Assembly (NCBI GenBank): GCA_031276055.1 | Contig: JAISNW010000077.1 | Coordinates: 1 to 5,264, forward strand | From: Deferribacteraceae bacterium | Lineage (GTDB): Bacteria; Chrysiogenota; Deferribacteres; Deferribacterales; JAISNW01 | Length of the DNA stretch: 5,264 nt | Reading direction: 5' to 3' | In this document: positions 1 through 5,264 of the stretch, in pieces | Position numbering within the stretch: the stretch's first letter is position 1 | How the letters are laid out: every line of letters starts with the position of its first letter | The notes under the pieces: generated by a model | The model's input: the letters and a program-made list of their open reading frames with translations, nothing else | Told to the model about the DNA's origin: nothing | The model's database searches: none | Program-made: the position numbers and the translations under genes

Positions 1-1
1 G

Positions 2-496
2 GCTGTTTTAACTGATTATGATAGAGCATTGGAACTCTTTGATATAGGTTTATTAAATCAAAACGCCGATGCCCTCTTTTTTGTTGGTGTGATGAAATAT
101 TACGGGCTTGGTCTTGCCAAAAATGAAGAGGAAGGGTTGGCTGATATAACGCAAGCAGCGGAGCGCGGCAGCGTTTATGCTTATGAACAGTTGAAGCGGT
201 TTTTAACTGAAGACGCCCTTGATTACCTGCGAGGCGTCCACTCAAGAGAAGATATAAAGACATATCTGCTGTCTATAGGGGCGTCTCTTGAAGGTTCAGA
301 AGAAAGCTGCGATCTATATGGTTTGCAGAGTGCGTTGAACAGCGACTATGCCCTTGTAAGAGCTAAAGTCTGTTTTGGCGCGGCGAGCCGGCAGATAATA
401 TTTGAATACCAAAAAGCTATAGACCCTCTGTATAAAAGCTACCTTGACAACTATATGTCTTTAAGCGGGTATAGCATGATCCCTATCTCCAATTAG
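2..496 (+). CDS. Sel1-like repeat protein, 5'-truncated
   Basis: The reading frame is open to the left edge, so this is the C-terminal 164 residues of a longer protein. A TTG at 29 could be read as a start, but in-frame codons continue upstream (AVLTDYDRA...) with no stop, so the true start lies outside the window. Window residues about 23-58 match one Sel1-like repeat: an ADALFFVG helix, the turn YYGLGLAKNEEEG, then a second helix ending QAAERGS. Such alpha/alpha repeats normally occur in tandem and act as protein-binding scaffolds. The remaining roughly 100 residues are not recognisable repeats and suggest no function. No membrane segment is visible. The gene ends with tandem in-frame stops, TAG then TAA (494-499), and no terminator hairpin follows. 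The partner and role are unknown. The repeat call is fairly sure; nothing more specific is supported. Confidence 0.75.
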   Translation, partial: AVLTDYDRALELFDIGLLNQNADALFFVGVMKYYGLGLAKNEEEGLADITQAAERGSVYAYEQLKRFLTEDALDYLRGVHSREDIKTYLLSIGASLEGSEESCDLYGLQSALNSDYALVRAKVCFGAASRQIIFEYQKAIDPLYKSYLDNYMSLSGYSMIPISN

Positions 497-603
497 TAAA
501 TTATATTTTACTTTATTTTCCTATCTTTTAGGGTAATATATAACTAATTGCATCAGCGGTTCTGTTATCAGGCGCAAATTTACGAAGAAAAAGAGCTGAA
601 ATT
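497..603 (+). promoter_or_regulatory. AT-rich intergenic leader, possible promoter for the ppx-like/ppk1 pair
   Basis: This gap separates the Sel1-like gene from the ppx-like gene and has no coding content. Its first half is very AT-rich. A TAATAT at 534-539 could be a -10 box, with a poor -35 candidate CTTTAT at 511-516 at 17-base spacing. Neither matches consensus well, so the promoter call is weak. The lack of a terminator after the upstream gene also allows read-through from it. The second half would be the 5' leader of the ppx-like mRNA and contains the hairpin listed separately. Confidence 0.25.
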
Positions 604-609
604 ATGCGC
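572..609 (+). promoter_or_regulatory. Hairpin covering the ppx-like start codon
   Basis: GCGCAAATT (572-580) is complementary to 600-609, apart from one bulged base. G572-A576 pair with T605-C609 and A577-T580 pair with A600-T603, leaving A604, the first base of the start codon, bulged. This gives nine base pairs around a 19-base loop that carries the purine-rich stretch GAAGAAAAAGAG, the only ribosome-binding candidate. The pairing is directly visible. A role in limiting translation initiation is inference, and the stem is only moderately strong because five of its nine pairs are A-U. Confidence 0.35.
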
Positions 610-2100
610 ATAGCTATTATTAATGTTGGGGCGAGTGCTTTTAGGATGTATATTGCAGAGTTTTTGCGCCAAGAGCGCGCCCTTGATTTTCTGATAAAAC
701 CGCTTAGATTAGGAGAAGATACCTTCTCTAAAGGGTATATCAGCCTTGAAAATGTAAAGAAATCTACAGATATATTAAAACTTTTTAAGCTCAAATTAGA
801 AGAATACGGCGTAAAAGATTATCGCGCCCTCTGCACCAGCGGAGTTAGAGAGGCGGGAAATAAAGAGTTCTTCCTAGACTATACCTTGCATAATTCAGGG
901 ATACGTCTTGAGGTGTTAGAACCTTGGGAAGAATCCTATATAAAGTATGTGGGCGCTAAAAACAGTGTAGATAATTTTAACGAGTTAGAGCAGGAAGGGG
1001 TGGTTCTTGCTAATGTAGCAAGCGGGAATGTAAACCTGCACGCCACCTTAAAAAATCGAGTGGTTTTCAGCGGAACTCTCCCATATGGGAGTTTGCGTTT
1101 ACGGCAGATGTTTAAGCCTATCTCCCACATGAAACGTTATCGAGCTATTCAAGAATATGTTAGAATCATGATAAACTCCGTTGCAAGGGCTGTGGAGCCT
1201 GGGGATATAAACCACCTTATAGGGGCGGGCAGCTCTATAAATATGATGCTCTCCCTATTCGACCTTAAAGACAATAGAATTCATCTGAATATGCTGCAAG
1301 ATGTGTATCAGAAGGTGCGCACCCTCCCTCTGGAAGAGATTATGGAAACCACCAATCTTAGAAGTGAACAAGCCAGTGTTCTCGTTACTACCCTAATCAC
1401 CTATATAGAGCTTATGAAGTTGGTGAAAACTAAATCGTTTGTTTTCAGCCGAGACACCTTTCCAAGAACGATGGCGCTCTATTATTCAGGCAAAATTAGA
1501 GATTCCCGCCTTTCAGAGCGGGCAAAGAACACCTTAATGCATATTGCCAAACGTTATAATGCTGATATTCGCCATGCTGTATGGGTGAACCACTTTGCAC
1601 GCAAGATATTTAAGGACCTCTCTGATCTGCACTCCCTTAGAAATAATATGCGTTTTGCACTGGAAACGGCGGTAATCTTAAACGATGTGGGCAACTATAT
1701 TGCTGAACTGGATGCCGCCGCCAACTCTTTTAATATAATCAAAGCGATTCAGATACCGGGTATTGACGCCGAAGTATTCCACACCGCCGCATGTGTGGTT
1801 TTTGAGGCGAACAGAACCCCTCGCAGCATTGCACCCGGAGGATATGTTGAACTGATAGGAAAAAACCCGCTCACCATCCGCAAATTAGCGGCAATCCAGA
1901 AGCTGGCGGAAGCCTTAGACGCCGCCCGCAACCGCCATATAAAAAGAATATCTATAAGTATATCAGATACTATCATTGTTACAGCAGATACGGTCAGGGA
2001 AACCTACCTTGAGGCATATGCTTTTGACAACCTAAAACAGTATTTCGCTGAAACCTTTGGGATTCCAATAGAATTGAAAACAAGGATATGCTATGAGTAA
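604..2100 (+). CDS. Ppx/GppA-family protein, probably catalytically degenerate
   Basis: The 498-residue protein has the layout of exopolyphosphatase/pppGpp phosphohydrolase: an ASKHA-type N-terminal half (about 1-305) and an HD-type C-terminal half (about 310-498). Length is close to E. coli Ppx (513). Family landmarks are the opening MRIAIINVGASAFRM, TSGVREA (78-84), PWEES (107-111), LPYGSLRL (159-166) and GAGSS. E110 aligns with catalytic Glu121 of E. coli Ppx and R82 with Arg93. However, the first phosphate motif D-x-G-S-N-S reads N7-V-G-A-S-A, and the second, DIGGGSTEL, reads N137-V-A-S-G-N-V-N-L, so both conserved aspartates are asparagines. In the HD region the His is N360 (LNDVG), and the His-rich stretch that follows is AAN at 372-374. 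The frame is intact, so this looks like a pseudoenzyme with a binding or regulatory role rather than a decaying gene. ATG 604 is chosen because the family signature starts directly after it. The last 8 bases overlap ppk1. Confidence 0.85.
   Translation: MRIAIINVGASAFRMYIAEFLRQERALDFLIKPLRLGEDTFSKGYISLENVKKSTDILKLFKLKLEEYGVKDYRALCTSGVREAGNKEFFLDYTLHNSGIRLEVLEPWEESYIKYVGAKNSVDNFNELEQEGVVLANVASGNVNLHATLKNRVVFSGTLPYGSLRLRQMFKPISHMKRYRAIQEYVRIMINSVARAVEPGDINHLIGAGSSINMMLSLFDLKDNRIHLNMLQDVYQKVRTLPLEEIMETTNLRSEQASVLVTTLITYIELMKLVKTKSFVFSRDTFPRTMALYYSGKIRDSRLSERAKNTLMHIAKRYNADIRHAVWVNHFARKIFKDLSDLHSLRNNMRFALETAVILNDVGNYIAELDAAANSFNIIKAIQIPGIDAEVFHTAACVVFEANRTPRSIAPGGYVELIGKNPLTIRKLAAIQKLAEALDAARNRHIKRISISISDTIIVTADTVRETYLEAYAFDNLKQYFAETFGIPIELKTRICYE
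2082..2086 (+). promoter_or_regulatory. Ribosome binding site of ppk1
   Basis: AAGGA lies six bases before ATG 2093, inside the last codons of the upstream gene. It fixes the ppk1 start and shows that ppk1 has its own initiation signal besides possible coupling through the ATGAGTAA overlap. Confidence 0.7.
2093..2100 (+). other. 8-base stop/start overlap, ppx-like/ppk1
   Basis: ATGAGTAA contains the start codon of ppk1 (2093-2095) and the stop codon of the ppx-like gene (2098-2100) in different frames. This arrangement favours re-initiation by terminating ribosomes and indicates one transcript for both genes. Confidence 0.85.
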
Positions 2101-4084
2101 GATAATTAATAGAGAGTTAAGCTGGCTTAGATTTAACGAGCGGGTTTTAGCTGAAGCGACGGATAAGAGAAACCCTCTTTTAGAACGTTTAAGGTTTTTG
2201 GCAATATTTGCTTCAAATCTTGATGAATTTTTTATGGTGAGGGTGAGCGGGTTAAGAGAGCAGATAGATGCGGGCTATAATACCCCAGACCCCTCTGGAT
2301 ATGTCCCCACAGAGCTGCTTGCTGCTATAATGAAACTAACCAGCGAACTTACAGATTTTGAAGAACGGGTTTTCAGCGAGTTAAAGACAGATTTGCTAGG
2401 AGCGGGCATATTCTTTCCTGATCTATCTGAGGAGATATTTTCGGACACGTTGGAAACCATCTTTTTAGATGAGATAATGCCGGTTATCACCCCTGTTACC
2501 ATCGATCCATCGCATCCATTCCCATTCATCTACTCCCGCAGGCTCTGTATAGTTGCACAGACGGAGAGGAAAGGGAAGGTGTATACCTCCCTGATTATGA
2601 TCCCCGAGACTTTGCGGCGGGTATTCCGCCTTAAAATTGGGCAATCTGTCTATATATTCACAGTAGAAGATATTATTATGAAATATCTTCATATTCTATT
2701 AAAAGGCTATACTGTAAAGGCAGCAGGGCTATTTAGGGTTACAAGAGACGCCGATCTTGATGTAGCGGAGGAGGAATCTGCAGATCTCTTGCGCTCCGTA
2801 GAGCATCTACTTTCCGAGAGAAAACGCGGGGATGTCAATCGCGTTGAGATAAGCGGAGATATTTCAGAGCAGGCGTTAGAGCTGTTAAGCGAAAAGGTGG
2901 ATTTTGAATTAAGCGATGTGCAGAGGGTAAAAAGCAAGATAGACCTTACATTTCTATTCTCCTTATGCGATCTTAAAAAGGAGCTTTTATTTCCACCCCT
3001 TGCCCAGCGCGCCATCCGCCGCAAACCGCCGGAGAGCAGCGGCTTATTTGATATTATAAAAGAGAAGCCTCTCTATTTTTTCCGCCCCTATAACTCTTTT
3101 TCTATTGTATCGGAGCTTATTGCAGCTGCAGCCGTAGACGAAGATGTTTTAGCGATCAAGATGACTCTATACCGCACTAACACCAATTCAACTATAATCA
3201 ACTCCCTTTTGGAAGCCGCTCGGCGCGGCAAACAGGTAAGCGTCGTGGTGGAGTTGAAGGCGCGCTTTGATGAAGAGAGGAATATCGGTTGGGCTAAAAA
3301 CCTTGAGAAAGCCGGCTGCATCGTCACCTATGGGATTGTAGGGCTTAAAATCCACGCCAAATGCCTACTAATTGTGCGCACTGAGGATGAAAAGATTGTC
3401 CGCTATACCCATGCTGCTACAGGAAATTATAACGAGATAACCGCCAATATTTACACCGATATAGACTATATAACCGCCGATGAGGATATCGGCAGAGATG
3501 CCACCCAGCTTTTTAACTATCTCATGGGCTTTACAGAAGAAAATATATGGAGGGTTATGAAAGTTGCGCCGTTCACCCTTAAAGACGCCGTTCTTGAGAT
3601 GATAGACAGGGAGATCTCCTTTGCTAAAAAAGGTTTGGATGCAGAGATTATAATAAAGGTAAACTCTATTACCGATTTAGATATAATTGAAAAGCTCTAT
3701 CTTGCTTCATCAGAGGGGGTAAACATACACCTTATCGTGAGGGGGATATGCGCTCTAAGACCGCAAGTTAAAGGCTTGAGCGAAAATATAACTGTTATTA
3801 GTATAGTCGGACGTTTTTTAGAACACGCAAGAGTTTTGTATTTCCAGCATGGAGGTGTTCCCCGCTATTTTATAACATCCGCCGATCTTATGCCCCGCAA
3901 CCTTATTGGACGGGTAGAACTCATGGTAGAAGCCCGAGATGAAGATTTTAAGCGTTCTCTCAACCATTTTTTAAGGATTAGCCTGCAAGATTCCGCATGG
4001 TCGCTCACTGATGAGCGCTATTCAAAACCTGAGGAGAGAAACGGCTTAATTTCGCAGCATTATTTCATGATAAATGAGATTTAA
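2093..4084 (+). CDS. ppk1: Polyphosphate kinase 1
   Basis: PPK1 reversibly transfers the ATP gamma-phosphate to growing inorganic polyphosphate through a phosphohistidine; in other bacteria it is often membrane-associated. By comparison with E. coli Ppk, the 663 residues divide into the N domain (about 1-105; NRELSWLRFNERVL and FASNLDEFFMVRV), a head domain (to about 307), C1 (about 308-488) and C2 (about 489-663). Key residues are intact: N42 (E. coli Asn45, ATP binding), R361 in KMTLYRT and R391 in ELKARFDEE (Arg375 and Arg405), H421 in GLKIHAK (autophosphorylated His435) and H578 in FLEHARV (His592). A constant offset of 14 residues across C1 and C2 supports the alignment. ATGNYNEITA and SADLMPRNL are also typical. 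The protein is slightly shorter than the E. coli enzyme (688), partly at the C terminus. It should be active. It is translationally coupled to the ppx-like gene and ends two bases from the convergent NAD-kinase-like gene. Confidence 0.97.
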   Translation: MSKIINRELSWLRFNERVLAEATDKRNPLLERLRFLAIFASNLDEFFMVRVSGLREQIDAGYNTPDPSGYVPTELLAAIMKLTSELTDFEERVFSELKTDLLGAGIFFPDLSEEIFSDTLETIFLDEIMPVITPVTIDPSHPFPFIYSRRLCIVAQTERKGKVYTSLIMIPETLRRVFRLKIGQSVYIFTVEDIIMKYLHILLKGYTVKAAGLFRVTRDADLDVAEEESADLLRSVEHLLSERKRGDVNRVEISGDISEQALELLSEKVDFELSDVQRVKSKIDLTFLFSLCDLKKELLFPPLAQRAIRRKPPESSGLFDIIKEKPLYFFRPYNSFSIVSELIAAAAVDEDVLAIKMTLYRTNTNSTIINSLLEAARRGKQVSVVVELKARFDEERNIGWAKNLEKAGCIVTYGIVGLKIHAKCLLIVRTEDEKIVRYTHAATGNYNEITANIYTDIDYITADEDIGRDATQLFNYLMGFTEENIWRVMKVAPFTLKDAVLEMIDREISFAKKGLDAEIIIKVNSITDLDIIEKLYLASSEGVNIHLIVRGICALRPQVKGLSENITVISIVGRFLEHARVLYFQHGGVPRYFITSADLMPRNLIGRVELMVEARDEDFKRSLNHFLRISLQDSAWSLTDERYSKPEERNGLISQHYFMINEI

Positions 4085-4086
4085 GG

Positions 4087-5193
4087 TTAAACCACCATAT
4101 ACCCTTTCTTCTCCGACAATGAAATCTCGGCTTCAGCGCCTGAATTGAAACGTATAAAATCAGCCTCGATCCCATCGCTGAAGATTACCCCATTTTCACC
4201 CATCAGAGATTCCACACGTAATGGGAACTCAGGGGTTATCCTGCCGAAAATTAGATTTGTGCCTGTGTTCTTGCTGGGAAACGGTTCTCTTACAGCAAAG
4301 AGGAGGTCGCCGCTCTCCCATTTGCCCATAATATTTTGCAGTTCAGATGGTCCATAGCTATTCTTCTTGCCCAGCCTCCGCCTTTTTGATGAAACAGCGC
4401 CAGTCGGAGCGGAAACGGCGCGCTCAAGCGCATCATCTGAAAATACAACTCTATCACGTGCAGCCTCAAAAACTGAATCATCCTCCTCTGCAACATGTCC
4501 ACTCTCCTGAGCAGCCCCATAAGGATGCCCTATAACCGATTCAGATATACGGGAAGCCCCTGCTATAATACTCTTCATCCACCCTGTAGAACCTAAGCCG
4601 GTGGAAACGATCATCCCGCTGGAGGATTGAGGCTCTCTATACCCGCCGAATTTAATGATATAACGGGCGGACACATGGGTTTTCTGCCCTATGAAAAAGT
4701 CATTGACCGCTAAAAGCTCCTGCCCGTCCTGCACGCGAGCGGCCGCCATAGAAACTTCCCTGAACTTCCTCTTTCCCGCCGCTGTTTCTTTAACAATGCC
4801 TGCAGCATTTTTCGGCTTAAAAGGGAGGAGCACGCCATCCCAGCGGGCAGGGTCGGGGTTCACCCCGATTATAGGCTGCCCGTCAAGGTATTTCATGGTG
4901 TTGGCTACAAGCCCATCCTGCCCTATCACCACTACTATATCATCTCTTGCAAAGATGAAGTTTGTTAGATACTGCCGATGCAGCAGCTGAACCTTTCCAA
5001 TGCTGCCTACGCTCTGTCTAACCTGTTCCACAGAGGAAAAATATTGATTGTGTTCAGCTTCGTAATCAGAAAAGTCCCCGCCGAGGCTGTTGAGATAAAA
5101 CTTTGCTTGAGAGATGGTGTTCTGCGTTTCAAGTATCCGCTCCAGCCTAGTTGGTCTAACAACTAGAACTACGCGGATATCTCTTTTATTCAT
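4087..5193 (-). CDS. NAD-kinase-like protein with non-canonical motifs
   Basis: The 368-residue protein resembles the ATP-NAD kinase fold family, cytosolic enzymes that phosphorylate NAD to NADP. Visible landmarks are VVVIGQDGL (87-95) where classical enzymes have GGDGT, IIGVNPDPARWDG (108-120), AVND (162-165) matching the usual NE/ND motif, and SSGMIVSTGLGSTGW (191-205) matching the DG...STP-GSTAY region. The C terminus, with SLMGENGVIFSDG near 335-350, also fits. The catalytic-type Asp (D93) is present, but the second Gly is Gln and the Thr is Leu. The GVNPDP-R motif recalls the mitochondrial NADK2-like branch more than bacterial PpnK. A polar stretch (about 214-294, with KRRRLGKK) lies between the GSTGW motif and VREPFPS and is longer than I would expect in a classical NAD kinase. 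The start ATG at 5193 is the only choice: an in-frame stop lies 12 bases upstream, and no nearby downstream ATG, GTG or TTG exists. The fold family is well supported; the substrate is not certain. Confidence 0.75.
   Translation of the reverse strand: MNKRDIRVVLVVRPTRLERILETQNTISQAKFYLNSLGGDFSDYEAEHNQYFSSVEQVRQSVGSIGKVQLLHRQYLTNFIFARDDIVVVIGQDGLVANTMKYLDGQPIIGVNPDPARWDGVLLPFKPKNAAGIVKETAAGKRKFREVSMAAARVQDGQELLAVNDFFIGQKTHVSARYIIKFGGYREPQSSSGMIVSTGLGSTGWMKSIIAGASRISESVIGHPYGAAQESGHVAEEDDSVFEAARDRVVFSDDALERAVSAPTGAVSSKRRRLGKKNSYGPSELQNIMGKWESGDLLFAVREPFPSKNTGTNLIFGRITPEFPLRVESLMGENGVIFSDGIEADFIRFNSGAEAEISLSEKKGYMVV
5186..5193 (-). other. 8-base stop/start overlap, upstream gene/NAD-kinase-like gene
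   Basis: Read on the minus strand, ATGAATAA contains the start of the NAD-kinase-like gene and the TAA stop (5188-5186) of the frame entering from the right edge. It has the same geometry as the ppx-like/ppk1 junction. Confidence 0.55.
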
Positions 5194-5263
5194 ATTCCTT
5201 ATTTATAATCGATGTGAGCAGATCAGGGGTGATGTTAAGGCTGCCGATCTTTTCAGCGCGCTC
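5186..5263 (-). CDS. C-terminal end of an unidentified protein (5' part outside the window)
   Basis: On the minus strand one frame is open from the right edge to TAA at 5188-5186 and encodes 25 residues, beginning ERAEKIGSLNITPD and ending INKEYE. The other two frames carry stops in this stretch: one twice, near the edge and again within 20 bases, the other at 5205-5203. The composition looks like the charged C terminus of an ordinary soluble protein, but the fragment is too short to assign a family. Its overlap with the NAD-kinase-like start suggests the two genes form one operon. Confidence 0.5.
   Translation of the reverse strand, partial: ERAEKIGSLNITPDLLTSIINKEYE
5196..5200 (-). promoter_or_regulatory. 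Closely spaced ribosome binding site of the NAD-kinase-like gene
   Basis: On the minus strand AAGGA is followed by only two bases (AT) before the ATG at 5193, shorter than the usual five to nine. With the 8-base overlap, initiation here may rely on ribosomes finishing the upstream gene rather than on free binding. Confidence 0.45.
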
Positions 5264-5264
5264 T

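Noticed and set aside
544..603. Upstream extension of the ppx-like gene; the frame is open back to 544.
   Set aside because: There is no ATG, GTG or TTG start in it, and the family signature begins directly at ATG 604.
528..794. Minus-strand open frame of 88 codons antisense to the ppx-like gene start.
   Set aside because: It overlaps a gene with clear family motifs, has no recognisable domain and is a frame shadow.
1078..1091. Perfect 14-base palindrome CTCCCATATGGGAG.
   Set aside because: It lies within codons for the conserved LPYGSL stretch of the ppx-like gene, has no second copy in the window and no promoter context.
1505..1522. CCCGC...GCGGG inverted repeat.
   Set aside because: A five-base stem inside a coding region without a T-tract; probably chance.
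2275..3327. Minus-strand open frames opposite ppk1.
   Set aside because: They are shadows of a firmly identified gene and have no domain evidence.
4081..4095. Near-palindrome GGTTAAACC at the convergent junction as a two-way terminator.
   Set aside because: It is too short and has neither a GC-rich stem nor a T-tract.
4145..4990. Several plus-strand open frames (4145-4357, 4347-4535, 4691-4990).
   Set aside because: All are antisense to the NAD-kinase-like gene, lack recognisable motifs, and compete with a strand carrying clear conserved motifs.

Overview
The window is bacterial DNA of moderate GC with tightly packed genes. It suggests an ordinary chromosomal housekeeping or stress region. 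No tRNA, rRNA, CRISPR array, insertion sequence or phage gene is visible. The organism cannot be named from the sequence. AAGGA-type ribosome binding sites and ATG starts show only that it is a bacterium.

Layout, left to right. Bases 2-496 (+) are the 3' end of a Sel1-like-repeat gene that begins outside the window. A 107-base AT-rich gap follows. It may hold a promoter, and it contains a hairpin that would pair with the next start codon. Bases 604-2100 (+) encode a full-length Ppx/GppA-family protein whose key residues are replaced in both phosphate-binding motifs and in the HD-type domain, so it is probably a pseudoenzyme. Bases 2093-4084 (+) encode polyphosphate kinase 1 with all recognised catalytic residues intact. 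These two genes overlap by 8 bases. Only two bases later the opposite-strand unit ends: bases 4087-5193 (-) encode an atypical NAD-kinase-like protein. Its start overlaps, again by 8 bases, the end of a further minus-strand gene cut by the right edge (5186-5263).

How they may work together. PPK1 makes inorganic polyphosphate from ATP. The coupled Ppx/GppA homologue probably binds, senses or regulates rather than degrades, because its catalytic signature is eroded. Some bacterial NAD kinases can use polyphosphate as phosphate donor, so the tail-to-tail NAD-kinase-like gene makes a polyphosphate/NADP link conceivable. That link is inference from proximity only. The most interesting items are the doubly degenerate Ppx/GppA protein coupled to an intact PPK1, the start-codon hairpin in front of it, and the non-canonical NAD-kinase motif (GQDGL in place of GGDGT).
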